Shown: in pieces, positions 42,135 to 50,556 of the stretch
Layout of the letters: every line of letters begins with the position of its first letter
Numbering within the stretch: position 1 is the stretch's first letter
The notes under the pieces: model-generated
Told to the model about the DNA's origin: nothing
Database searches by the model: none
Seen by the model: only the letters and a program-made list of their open reading frames with translations
Program-made: the position numbers and the translations under genes
From: Microbacterium faecale
GTDB taxonomy: Bacteria; Actinomycetota; Actinomycetes; Actinomycetales; Microbacteriaceae
Assembly (NCBI RefSeq): GCF_014640975.1
Contig: NZ_BMHO01000001.1
Span: 258,166-322,165, forward strand
Length of the DNA: 64,000 nucleotides
Direction: 5' to 3'

Positions 42135-43049
42135 ATGGAGTGGACGAGCGACGTCGCGGCCGGGGACTGGATCCGCGAGAGGCTTGAGACTGCGTGGACG
42201 CTGCACCACTTCGTGCCGCGCGGCTTTCCCGCCTACGCACGTATCTTCCACCCCGCCTATCGCGAGCGGCCGGTCGGGACCGACTGGCCCGCCGACGGAG
42301 ACACCGAGGTGTGGGAGCAGCTGCACGGGCGCGAGATCGACGCCGAACGCATCGGCTGGCGCGACGCGGCCACCGCATTCGGCACCGAGATGCACGCGCG
42401 AGCAGCGTGGCACCGGATCGCCCTGACGGATCCGCCGAGCGAGACACCGGTGGACGCCGACGGCTGGCGCTACGACGCTCCGGAGGAGGGCACGCTCGAG
42501 CCCGACGTCCTCACCAGCGTCGGCGCGCACCTCGCCGAGCACACCGCGACGCCCGACGACGGACACGCGGCGGTGTGGGCCGGATGGGGCGGCCTCGTCG
42601 GGTTCATGGGAACGCGCGGATCCCGCGTGGGGCTCAGCGCCGCATACACGGACGACTCCCACCACGCGAACCTGCTACGCGAAAGCTACCGCGATGCGTT
42701 CAACAACGTGTTCCGCAAGAAGACCTGGCAGCCGGGGATCCTCAGCGACGAGGCCTCGCGCGGTCCGCACCTCGAGCTCCCCGATCGCGAGCACGTGCTG
42801 TTCCGCGCGGCACCGCGCGCGTGGGCGGATCCGTCGTGGCCGCAGACGGTGCCGTGGAGCGAAGACGGGCACACCCGCTCGCCCAGCCTGATCTGGCCCG
42901 AGGGCCGGGAATGGGTGCTGGTGACCGAGATCGACCTCGCCTCCACCATCGTCGCCGGCACGCCCGACCTCGTTCGGGCGATCTGCACGGATCCCGCCAT
43001 CGAGGCGCATGCGATCCGCCCGGGCGAGGACATCCCCCTCACGACATGA
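42135..43049 (+). CDS. Conserved actinobacterial hypothetical protein
   Basis: 304 residues, soluble and acidic, no signal peptide or membrane helix. Notable features are the N-terminal 'HHFVPRGFPAYARIFHPAYR' motif and a Trp-rich middle (AVWAGWGGLVGFM), and a C-terminal stretch (REWVLVTEIDLASTIVAG) that reads like the end of a small enzyme domain. I recognise it as a type of protein annotated only as hypothetical in Microbacteriaceae. Function unknown. The tail overlaps the end of the mazF remnant on the other strand by 11 bases. Confidence 0.78.
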   Translation: MEWTSDVAAGDWIRERLETAWTLHHFVPRGFPAYARIFHPAYRERPVGTDWPADGDTEVWEQLHGREIDAERIGWRDAATAFGTEMHARAAWHRIALTDPPSETPVDADGWRYDAPEEGTLEPDVLTSVGAHLAEHTATPDDGHAAVWAGWGGLVGFMGTRGSRVGLSAAYTDDSHHANLLRESYRDAFNNVFRKKTWQPGILSDEASRGPHLELPDREHVLFRAAPRAWADPSWPQTVPWSEDGHTRSPSLIWPEGREWVLVTEIDLASTIVAGTPDLVRAICTDPAIEAHAIRPGEDIPLTT

Positions 43050-43409
43050 GGTGAACGCGCAGCGCCTCATCGATGGCGGCCATCGTCTCCCGGCTGACAG
43101 ATCCGAGTTTTCGCAGAACCCGCTGGGGTGAGCTCGAGCGAATCTGCTCCGCCTGTGCCTTGCTCGGGCGTGCGAGGCCGTTGGACGGAGCCGGATGGAC
43201 GAGCGTTTGACACGCGAGGACGTGGTCAGCGTTGCTGGTGAGGGGTACGACGGTGATCACACCGTGCCCGGTCTGAGCGATCGACGCATGCCGGGCATCG
43301 TTCGACACAGCGACGCAGCGACACAGGGTCGAGCTTTGCCTTGTTCGCTCCGGGCCGATGGATCCAGGATCGTCAGCAGGACGTCTCCACGCCTACAGAC
43401 CGTCGGCAT
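43039..43409 (-). pseudogene. MazF/PemK-like toxin, frameshifted
   Basis: The first frame, from ATG 43409, gives RRGDVLLTILDPSARSEQGK and ARPCV, the start of a MazF-type RNase. It then loses frame. The rest continues in another frame from about 43308 (SNDARHASIAQTGHGVITVV, then PLTSNADHV) to a proper C-terminus ending at 43039. The break lies near a repeated TGTGTCG (about 43305-43330), which looks like a small duplication. Length if repaired would be about 120 residues, normal for MazF. Confidence 0.75.
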
Positions 43410-43506
43410 CGGTGTTGCTCCAGAGAAGTGATTCCTCCGAGTCGCCCCATTCGCTGTCCGCCTCCGTGTATTGCGACACGAGATCACCGAATCGCAACCG
43501 CTGCAC
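43393..43506 (-). pseudogene. Antitoxin remnant overlapping mazF
   Basis: A 37-codon frame from GTG 43506 ending TAG 43393-43395, with an acidic C-terminal pattern (QYTEADSEWGDSEESLLWSN) typical of MazE/RelB-type toxin-neutralising tails. The stop overlaps the mazF start by 17 bases, the usual antitoxin-toxin coupling. The DNA-binding half expected at the N-terminus is missing, because the frame is closed just upstream at the end of the neighbouring membrane-protein gene. Confidence 0.55.
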
Positions 43507-43530
43507 GGCAGCGGCGAGCGCGGCGACTCC

Positions 43531-44316
43531 TCACGGCACCAGGCGATTCTCGCTCGGGAGTTCGATTGTCTCGCGATGGCCCACGGACCTGGAGCGGCCG
43601 AAGCGCATCGCGATTCCGATCGCGACAATGCCGAGCGCGCTCGCGAGCGCCAGGGTCGGGATCCATCCGGGATTCTCGTAGTGGACTCCCTGCGACCACA
43701 CCCAGCCGAGCGGGAACCACCGCCATGGACCACGTGAGCTCATCGGGAGGTCCTGTGGGCCCGCCGGTGACACATCCGGGGCGGGTGCCGCAACGGCGTA
43801 AATCACGGATCCGATCGCCCCAAGCGCGCCGAACAGGATCCATACGTACGGAACCCAGCCCGGTGGACGTGCATGCCGTCCGGGGAGCACCCGCGCGGCG
43901 ACGATACCTCCCGCGACGGCCCAGATCCCGCCACCGCCGACGAGGAAGATACCCGACGCGTATGCGAAGGCATACACAGAGAGGAGGAGAGCGCCCAGAG
44001 ATCTGGACCCGGGGGCCACGATGACCCCGATGACGAGAGCGACCGCTCCGATCGCGAGGACGCAGGCGGCCAGCGTCTGCGCTGCGGCACCAGTGCGCGT
44101 CCGCGGCGGCCACGCGAACGCGAGGAGTCCGCCGACGAGGATTCCGACCGCGGCGGCCGCCGGCGAGATCAGGAGCACGAATGCGGGGAACCCATCGACG
44201 TCCCCGGGAAGCACCGTCAGGAGGACGGCGATCGCGGCGCAGATCGCCCACGGTGCTCCGACCGCGAGTGCGCTAAAACCGAGTGCACGCCCCCACGTGA
44301 TCCGCTGCCGCCTCAT
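43531..44316 (-). CDS. Polytopic membrane protein, unknown
   Basis: 261 residues with about seven hydrophobic helices (for example APWAICAAIAVLLTVL, FVLLISPAAAAVGILVGGLL, TLAACVLAIGAVALVIGVIV). The C-terminus ends in a short basic and acidic tail. No family was recognised. It lies upstream of the toxin remnant on the same strand, and its stop sits where the antitoxin N-terminus should be. Confidence 0.68.
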   Translation of the reverse strand: MRRQRITWGRALGFSALAVGAPWAICAAIAVLLTVLPGDVDGFPAFVLLISPAAAAVGILVGGLLAFAWPPRTRTGAAAQTLAACVLAIGAVALVIGVIVAPGSRSLGALLLSVYAFAYASGIFLVGGGGIWAVAGGIVAARVLPGRHARPPGWVPYVWILFGALGAIGSVIYAVAAPAPDVSPAGPQDLPMSSRGPWRWFPLGWVWSQGVHYENPGWIPTLALASALGIVAIGIAMRFGRSRSVGHRETIELPSENRLVP

Positions 44317-44357
44317 GCCCCCAGGTTATCGGCGCCGTTCTCGCCATCTCGTCCGCC

Positions 44358-44413
44358 GAGCATCTGGGAACCTCGCCAGATTCGGCCGGATCCGGCGAAT
44401 CCGTCAGATGCTC
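44358..44413. repeat. Imperfect palindrome after the TetR gene
   Basis: Outer arms GAGCATCTG (44358-44366) and CAGATGCTC (44405-44413) enclose an almost symmetric core around CCGGATCCGG. It lies 38 bp after the TetR stop, where a terminator would be expected, and 42 bp ahead of the membrane-protein start. Confidence 0.6.
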
Positions 44414-44450
44414 GCCGAATTTCCAGACGCTCGGCGAAGGCGCGACCGCG

Positions 44451-45068
44451 TCAGCGCGCGCTCATGCCCCGCCAGGCGATCTCGAACGCGCGGCGGCAGC
44501 GCTCGAGCGCCGCATCGTCGCGCAGCGTCGCACCGCGCACGACCGACTGATAGTAGAAGACGCCGTTGATGAGGTCGATAGCGGCGTCGACGTCGACGTC
44601 GTCGCGCAGGTCTCCCCGGCGAATCGCCTCGGTGAGCGCGGCGTGCACCGAGACCCGGCGCCGGCGCACGTGCGACGACCAGTACGCGTGCTGCAGGTCT
44701 GGATTCTGCATCACGAGGGCCAACCGCGCGCGGAACCGCCGGTCGCTGTAGGTCGACCCGCGCGCCGCCCGCGGATCGCCGAAGTACAGGGCGACGATCG
44801 CCTCCTTGATGTCGCCGGAGGTGTCGACCTCGAGCGCCAAGCGCCCCCGGTCGAGGGCGGCGGCGACGAGATCCGGCAGGCTCGGCCAACGCCGGTACAG
44901 CGCGGCGCGGGACACGCCGCTCTCCTCGACGACGGCGCCTACCGTCACGGGGCGGTCCGCGTCGATCAGCTTGTCGACAGCGGCGAGGATCTTCTCGTCA
45001 TGCCCCTCGGCGCGCGGGCGGCCGGGGCCGCGCACGGCGGCCCCGGCGTCCCTGACCCCTGAACTCAC
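44451..45068 (-). CDS. TetR-family transcriptional regulator
   Basis: 205 residues. The N-terminal helix-turn-helix is clear: VTVGAVVEESGVSRAALYRRW (about 41-61). The C-terminal ligand domain resembles the TetR_C_11-type. The GTG at 45068 overlaps the phosphatase stop (GTGA), so the regulator is the last gene of the phn operon and may repress it. Ligand unknown. Confidence 0.87.
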   Translation of the reverse strand: MSSGVRDAGAAVRGPGRPRAEGHDEKILAAVDKLIDADRPVTVGAVVEESGVSRAALYRRWPSLPDLVAAALDRGRLALEVDTSGDIKEAIVALYFGDPRAARGSTYSDRRFRARLALVMQNPDLQHAYWSSHVRRRRVSVHAALTEAIRRGDLRDDVDVDAAIDLINGVFYYQSVVRGATLRDDAALERCRRAFEIAWRGMSAR

Positions 45069-45817
45069 ACGACCGCCAGGGACCGGAGCGTCTCGATGAG
45101 GCCGTCCGTGAGTCCGGCCTCGCGGAGACGGCGAAGCGGATCCGCGTCCTCGCGCGAGAGATGGGCGAGCAGCCCCTCCATCGGCGCCGGCGAGAACTCG
45201 GGGCGCGAGGCGGCCTTCGCCGCCGCCTCGAGGTCGATCCCCCGCTCAGCCATGAGCGGCCCCATCACGGGTGCGATGCGCTCGACGATCGCGGGCGAGT
45301 TCTGACCCGTGTGCGTGTAGTCCTCGACGATGTCGTCGTGCGAGGCGCCGAGCACGAGCAGCAGGGCCGCGGCGAGCACGCCGGTGCGGTCCTGGCCGGC
45401 TGCGCAGTGGAAGGCGGTGGCGCCCGGCGACGTCGCGATCACGGCGAGCGCCTGCACGATGCGCGGTGCGGCGCTGTCGAACATGCGCACGTAGAGGCGC
45501 TCGAACGACGCCTGGTTCATCGCGTCCTCGGTGGCGTCTTCCAGCGACGTGAGGAACGGCACGTGGTGGTATGTGACGGGCATCGAGCCGAACGGGCCGC
45601 GCCCGGTGAACGTCGCCTCTGCGTGCGAGCGCAGGTCGATGATCGAGGTGAGACCGCGCTCGACGAGGTCGGCGGCCGAGTCGGCGTCGGAGGTCGACAG
45701 GTCGTCCGCGCGGATCGCGAACCCGCGGCGCACGGATCCGCCCGCGACCCGGATCCCGCCGAGGTCGCGCAGGTTGACGGGGGCGGTGAGCGGAAGTTCG
45801 ATGGTGTCGATGCTCAT
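45065..45817 (-). CDS. Tyrosine-protein phosphatase (PtpB/SIW14-like)
   Basis: 250 residues. The P-loop is HCAAGQDRTG (Cys nucleophile, Arg) at about residues 120-129, with the upstream NLRDLGGIRVAGGSVRRG and the IIDLRSHAE motif of the PtpB/DUF1706-like family. It is coupled to phnE (ATGA overlap). By position it probably dephosphorylates the imported organophosphate rather than a protein (inference). A phosphoinositide or phospho-sugar substrate is possible. Confidence 0.87.
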   Translation of the reverse strand: MSIDTIELPLTAPVNLRDLGGIRVAGGSVRRGFAIRADDLSTSDADSAADLVERGLTSIIDLRSHAEATFTGRGPFGSMPVTYHHVPFLTSLEDATEDAMNQASFERLYVRMFDSAAPRIVQALAVIATSPGATAFHCAAGQDRTGVLAAALLLVLGASHDDIVEDYTHTGQNSPAIVERIAPVMGPLMAERGIDLEAAAKAASRPEFSPAPMEGLLAHLSREDADPLRRLREAGLTDGLIETLRSLAVV

Positions 45818-46653
45818 GTGATCTTCTTTCTGATGATGGCGCTCGCCTGGTCGATGATGGTGACGAGCACGATGATGCAGATGACCATGGCGAACAGGTG
45901 GCCGTATTCGTAGCGGTTCATGGCGGTGGTGAGTTCGAGGCCGATGCCGCCGGCGCCGACGAGCCCGAGGATCGTGGCCCCGCGCACGTTGCCCTCGAAC
46001 AGCAGCAGCGTGTAGCTCGTCAGCAGGGGCAGCGCCTGCGGCACGATCGCGTACTGGATGATCTGGCGTCGCGACGCGCCGACCGACTCCATCGCGGTGA
46101 TGGGGCCGCGGTCGACGGCCTCCATCGCTTCCGCGAAGACTTTGCCGATCGAGCCGATGGATCCGATCGTCATCGCGAGAATGCCCGCGAACGGGCCGAG
46201 GCCGACGGCGGAGACGAACATCAAGGCGATCACGAGATCCGGGAGGGCGCGGATGATGTTCATCGTCCATCGGCACGCGTAATACACCCATGTCGGAGCG
46301 ATGTTGCTCGCCGCACCGAAGGCCATGATCAGCGACAGCACGGCGCCGATCGCCGTGCCCACGATCGCCATCTGCAGCGTCTCGGTCAGCAGCGCGAGGA
46401 TCAGACCGATCTTCGAGAAGTCCGGCGGGAACATGCGCAGGATGAACTCGCCCATGTTCACCGCGCCGTCCCCGAGCTTCAGGAAGTCGAACTGCGCACC
46501 ATTCGCCGACCACAGAAAGATCGCGACGGCGAGCACCGCTCCGACGATGAAACGGGCACGCGGGATGCGGAACGCTCTCTCCATGCGCTCGCGGGCACGC
46601 GGGTCGAGTTGCGGGGCAGGTTTGCGGCGCCGCTTCTCCTCAACGGTCAGCAT
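45814..46653 (-). CDS. phnE: Phosphonate/phosphate-ester ABC permease PhnE
   Basis: 279 residues with six membrane helices of the BPD_transp_1 type. The EAA-like loop is SVGASRRQIIQYAIVPQALP and the region NIIRALPDLVIALMFV is typical of PhnE. It starts three bases after phnC and couples to the phosphatase gene. Confidence 0.9.
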   Translation of the reverse strand: MLTVEEKRRRKPAPQLDPRARERMERAFRIPRARFIVGAVLAVAIFLWSANGAQFDFLKLGDGAVNMGEFILRMFPPDFSKIGLILALLTETLQMAIVGTAIGAVLSLIMAFGAASNIAPTWVYYACRWTMNIIRALPDLVIALMFVSAVGLGPFAGILAMTIGSIGSIGKVFAEAMEAVDRGPITAMESVGASRRQIIQYAIVPQALPLLTSYTLLLFEGNVRGATILGLVGAGGIGLELTTAMNRYEYGHLFAMVICIIVLVTIIDQASAIIRKKIT

Positions 46654-46656
46654 GAT

Positions 46657-47469
46657 CTAGTCGTCCTCGCCCTCGTCGTCGAGCTCGTACACGGGCGCGA
46701 GCTGCTCGGCATCGAGGTCGGCCGTTCGACCGGAGATGACCATCTCACCGTGACGCAGCCCCACAATGCGATCGGAATGCGCGAGCGCGAGCGGCAGCAC
46801 GTGCAGGCTGACGAGCACGGGGATCCCCTCGTCGCGCGCGATGGACTGCAGAAGTTCCAGCACCGTGCGGCTCATCTTCGGGTCCAGCGACGCCACCGGC
46901 TCGTCCGCGAGGATCACGCGCGGATTCTGCATGAGCGCGCGTGCGATCGCGACGCGCTGCTGCTGACCGCCCGACAGCGTCCGCGCTTCGGCGTTCGCCT
47001 TGTGCGCGATGCCGACGCGGTCCAGGAGGTCGAGCGCCTTCTTGCGGTCTGCGCTCCGAAACGTGCCGAGCACGTTGACCGCTCCCGCACGGTGCAGCGA
47101 TCCGGTCAACACGTTCGTGAGCACGCTGAGCCGTCCGATCAGGTTGAACTGCTGGAACACCTGCCCGGTCTGCGAACGCAGGTCGCGCAACTGCCCGCGA
47201 CGCAGATTCGCCACGTCGATCTCGCCCATACGCACGGTCCCGGACGTGACGGGAGCGAAGCCCGTCAGCGACTTCATCAGCGTGGACTTTCCGGATCCGC
47301 TCGCGCCGAGGAGCGCGACCATCTCGCCGTCGTGCAGATCGAGATCGACGCCGTCCAGTACGAACGGCTCGTCAGGCGCGTACCGCACTCGCAGATCGCG
47401 GAGGTGGACGAGCGCGGTGCCCGTGGCCGCCGCCGGACGCATGGTGACGGTGTCACTCACGGCGTTCAT
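46657..47469 (-). CDS. phnC: Phosphonate-type ABC ATPase PhnC
   Basis: 270 residues. Walker A is GASGSGKSTLMKSL, the signature LSGGQQQRVAIARAL, Walker B VILADEPVASLDP and the switch His in VSLHVLPLAL. Matches PhnC length. Its ATG overlaps the phnD stop. Confidence 0.92.
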   Translation of the reverse strand: MNAVSDTVTMRPAAATGTALVHLRDLRVRYAPDEPFVLDGVDLDLHDGEMVALLGASGSGKSTLMKSLTGFAPVTSGTVRMGEIDVANLRRGQLRDLRSQTGQVFQQFNLIGRLSVLTNVLTGSLHRAGAVNVLGTFRSADRKKALDLLDRVGIAHKANAEARTLSGGQQQRVAIARALMQNPRVILADEPVASLDPKMSRTVLELLQSIARDEGIPVLVSLHVLPLALAHSDRIVGLRHGEMVISGRTADLDAEQLAPVYELDDEGEDD

Positions 47470-48389
47470 TCGAGGTCCCCGATGTCGACGCCCGCTGCGG
47501 CGGCGATGTCGACGATCGGCTGGAACACATCGGTGCCGGGCTCCGCGATCGGCTCGATGCCCTCCGGCATGCCGTCCATGTACATCCCCAGAACGTCTCG
47601 GTTCTCGTCGCTGAAGACGCGCGGGATGGCGTCGACGAGCGCCGCGCGCTTCTCGGCGCTCATGTGCTGACTGCCGAGCACTCCCATCGAGACGGGCATC
47701 GAGATGCTCTCACCGATCGAACGCGTCTCTCCCTCGTCGAACGGGAACATCGGATCCCCCTGGCCAGCCATCGCCGGGAAGATCGTCGACGTGCAGGCGA
47801 TATCGGCCTGGCCCTCCTTCAGCGCGATGAAGCTGCGGTCGTGTCCGCCAGCGAAGAGCACCGTGAAGTCCCCTTCGTCTTCGCGAAGGCCGTGTTCGTT
47901 CAGCATGTAGGTCGGCATATAGAAGCCGCTCGACGAGTTGGGGTCGGCGAACGCGATCGTCGTGTCGGCGGTGATGTCGTCGAACGACTGGATGTCCGCA
48001 TCGTCGAGCACGAGGCAGGTCGATACGGGTTCGTCGACGCCGGGCCACGCGACGAGCGCGTCGACCTCGCCGGTGTTCACGGCGAGCGCGGAGGGGAAAG
48101 CGCTCATGATGCCGATGTCCTCATGACCTGCGCGCACGGCCTCGATCACCGCTGAATAGTTGGGGACGTCGGTCATCTCGACTCTCATCCCGGTCTCCTC
48201 TTCGAGGAGCGCGGCGATCTCATCGATCGGTGTTTCGACCGACGGGTCATCGACGAGCGGAAGGGTGGCGAAGCGGATGACGTCGTCTTCGGCTGCAGCA
48301 GGATCCGCGGACGTGCCGGAGCAGCCAGCGAGGAGGATCGCGGACGCCGCGGCGAGAGCGCCGAGGGCGAGAGGAGCACGAAGTCGCAT
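47466..48389 (-). CDS. phnD: Phosphonate-type substrate-binding lipoprotein PhnD
   Basis: 307 residues. Lipoprotein signal with lipobox LLAGC. The mature part has the PhnD pattern IRFATLPLVDDPS, YSAVIEAVRAGHEDIG, FADPNSSSGFYMP and VLFAGGHDRSFIALKEGQAD. It is the first gene of the operon, so the 213 bp upstream (48390-48602), shared with a divergent gene, should hold the promoter. No PhnGHIJKLM C-P lyase genes are in the window, so the ligand could be phosphonate, phosphite, phosphate or a phosphate ester. Confidence 0.9.
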   Translation of the reverse strand: MRLRAPLALGALAAASAILLAGCSGTSADPAAAEDDVIRFATLPLVDDPSVETPIDEIAALLEEETGMRVEMTDVPNYSAVIEAVRAGHEDIGIMSAFPSALAVNTGEVDALVAWPGVDEPVSTCLVLDDADIQSFDDITADTTIAFADPNSSSGFYMPTYMLNEHGLREDEGDFTVLFAGGHDRSFIALKEGQADIACTSTIFPAMAGQGDPMFPFDEGETRSIGESISMPVSMGVLGSQHMSAEKRAALVDAIPRVFSDENRDVLGMYMDGMPEGIEPIAEPGTDVFQPIVDIAAAAGVDIGDLE

Positions 48390-48602
48390 GGAGGGCCTTT
48401 CAGAGGTGTTCTCCGGGTGGGGACCTCCTCATGAAAGGCGCTCAAGGTGACGTCGAATTACGAGACTGGTGGTATCAGAACAGAAGAGTCGGTGAACGGC
48501 AGGTTACAGAACCGCCGGTCTTGTGACGAGCGCGGCGGCATCACGCGCGACCCGCGTTCGGCAGTGGCGCGATCGACCGCGTGGGTTACGTACCGTGGAG
48601 GC

Positions 48603-49682
48603 ATGCACAACTTCGACGCGAGCGCCCTCAGCGAGCCGATCGATCGGAACGAGCTTCGCGCTTTCAAGGCCTCCGTCGCCCAGCGGTTCCCGCACTCGCA
48701 TCAGGGGAAATCCTCCAGCAGCATTTTCGCGCTGATCGTGCTCAGCCTCATCGGGGTCGCGATGCTCGTCGCGGGCATCGTGATGCTGGCGGCCGATGCC
48801 AGCCTCATCACGGGCGGCATATTCACCGTCGTCGGTCTCGTGTTGGCGGCCCTCGGCATCGGCACGCTCGTGGTGGGCGACAGCGACAAGCGGCAGTTTC
48901 GACTCGATCGTTTCGCGCGTGCCAACGGCATGCAGTTCCACCCCGGGTTCAACAACCCGAAGCTGCCCGGCATGCTCTTCGACATCGGCCGACAGCGCAA
49001 CTCGCAGCTCCTCGTCCGCGGCGACACGCCCCGTTTCGTCGAGTTCGGCAACTACCGCTATACGACCGGCTCCGGGAAGAACTCCACGACCCACACGTGG
49101 GGGTACATCGCCGTCCAGCTCGATTCGCCGTTGCCGCACATCGTCCTCGACGCCGAGGGGAACAACAGCTTCTTCGGGTCGAACCTGCCGATCGGGCTGA
49201 AGAAGGACCAGCGCCTGAGCCTCGAGGGCAACTTCGACGAGCACTTCAGCCTGTACGCACCTGTCGGCTACGAGGCCGACGCCCTGTACCTGTTCACGCC
49301 CGACATCATGCAGCGCTTCATCCGCAACGCCGCTCAGCTCGACGTCGAGATCGTCGACGACTGGCTGTTCTTCTACACGGGCGACGACGTCTCGACGCTC
49401 AACGCTGATCGGTGGGCGTGGCTGTTCTCCGTGGTCGGGGCGATGCTTCAGAAGATCGAGCGCTGGGGGCGCTGGCGCGACGAACGCCTGCGCGTGGCGA
49501 ACGCCGCTCCGCTCGCCGCTGGCTCCTCGGACATCCCCGCCGTACAGAACCCGGAGATGCTGCGTCCGCCGTCCGGCGTGGCGGATCCCGGCAAGCGCCT
49601 CAAGCGCCGCGGTTTCACCTGGGTGACCTTCATCATCATCGCGGTCTTCGTCGTCCTCCAGGTGGTCTCGCGCCTGTCGTGA
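48603..49682 (+). CDS. Membrane protein with two N-terminal and one C-terminal helices, unknown
   Basis: 359 residues. Two hydrophobic helices (about 40-90) are followed by a soluble region of about 220 residues with WGYIAVQLDSPLPHIVLDAE and a DSDKR/FxxxN pattern, and a final helix (TWVTFIIIAVFVVLQVV). Similar proteins occur widely in Microbacteriaceae without a known role; the layout resembles DUF3137-like proteins. GGAGG lies two bases ahead of the ATG, a rather tight spacing. Confidence 0.72.
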   Translation: MHNFDASALSEPIDRNELRAFKASVAQRFPHSHQGKSSSSIFALIVLSLIGVAMLVAGIVMLAADASLITGGIFTVVGLVLAALGIGTLVVGDSDKRQFRLDRFARANGMQFHPGFNNPKLPGMLFDIGRQRNSQLLVRGDTPRFVEFGNYRYTTGSGKNSTTHTWGYIAVQLDSPLPHIVLDAEGNNSFFGSNLPIGLKKDQRLSLEGNFDEHFSLYAPVGYEADALYLFTPDIMQRFIRNAAQLDVEIVDDWLFFYTGDDVSTLNADRWAWLFSVVGAMLQKIERWGRWRDERLRVANAAPLAAGSSDIPAVQNPEMLRPPSGVADPGKRLKRRGFTWVTFIIIAVFVVLQVVSRLS

Positions 49683-49692
49683 CGCGGCGGCG

Positions 49693-50454
49693 TTAGACGA
49701 GCGCGAGTTCCGCGTCGATCGCGTGCGTCGCGTCGCGCAGTGCCGGCAGGTGTTCGCCGGTCAGGCGTTCGAGGTCGACGCGGCTGGCGGCCGTCGAGAC
49801 GTTGACGGCGGCGACGACGCGACCGCCGCGACCCCGAATCGGCGCGGCGACCGACCGCACCCCCTCTTCGAGCTCGCCGTCGACGAGGGCGTAGCCCTGT
49901 TCGCGGATCCGCTCGAGCTCGCGTGCGAGGGCTCGCGGATCCGTGACGGTCGTCGGGGTCACCCGTGCGAGCGAGCCCGTCAGCGCCTCGCCCGGATCTT
50001 CGGCGTGCGCGAGGAGGACGCGCCCCATGCTCGTCGCGTGCGCGGGGAAGCGCGTGCCGATCGTGATGCCGACGCTCATGATGCGCCGGGTCGGCACACG
50101 GGAGATGTAGACGATGTCGGAGCCGTCGAGGACGGCCGCGGACACGCTCTCGTCGACCTGCCGTGAGAGCCGTTCGAGATGCGGGTGGACGATGTCTGGC
50201 AGGCTCAGCGCCGAGAGATAGCTGTGACCGAGCTCGAGCACGCGCGGGGTGAGGGCGAAGTCTCGCCCGCTCTCGCGCACGTAGCCGAGTTCGACGAGCG
50301 TGTGCAGGAAGCGCCGCGCGGCCGCTCGGGTCATCTCGGCACGCTGGGCGACCTCGCTGAGCGTGAGCACCGGGTGCGTCGCGTCGAACGCGCGGATCAC
50401 GCTGAGCCCGCGGGCGAGGGACTGCACGAACTCGCGAGAGCCCTGCTCGGTCAT
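49693..50454 (-). CDS. IclR-family regulator (PcaR/PobR-like)
   Basis: 253 residues. The N-terminal winged helix is LTLSEVAQRAEMTRAAARRF; the effector domain contains PHLERLSRQVDESVSAAVLD and the C-terminal APIRGRGGRVVAAVNVS of the PcaR/PcaU/PobR subgroup. The ATG at 50454 is chosen; an in-frame extension to 50535 would run through a palindrome. Placed downstream of pcaIJF on the same strand, it probably controls them in response to beta-ketoadipate or an aromatic acid. Confidence 0.88.
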   Translation of the reverse strand: MTEQGSREFVQSLARGLSVIRAFDATHPVLTLSEVAQRAEMTRAAARRFLHTLVELGYVRESGRDFALTPRVLELGHSYLSALSLPDIVHPHLERLSRQVDESVSAAVLDGSDIVYISRVPTRRIMSVGITIGTRFPAHATSMGRVLLAHAEDPGEALTGSLARVTPTTVTDPRALARELERIREQGYALVDGELEEGVRSVAAPIRGRGGRVVAAVNVSTAASRVDLERLTGEHLPALRDATHAIDAELALV

Positions 50455-50476
50455 CGGATCACCCCGCCCACCGACG

Positions 50477-50535
50477 ATGGGTCGCCAGAGTTTGCAGGTG
50501 TGCGGCGCACAAACCTGCAAACTCTGGCGACCCAT
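50477..50535. repeat. Long perfect palindrome (23-bp arms, 13-base loop)
   Basis: Arms 50477-50499 and 50513-50535 are perfect complements (left arm begins ATGGGTCGCCAGAGTTTGC); inside the loop GTGCG/CGCAC pairs as well. It lies between the pcaF stop (50557) and the IclR start. It could end the pcaIJF transcript but lacks a T-run and matches the design of the palindromes at 26476 and 27958. Confidence 0.9.
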
Positions 50536-50556
50536 AAGGGGGCCGTGCCCCCCGCG

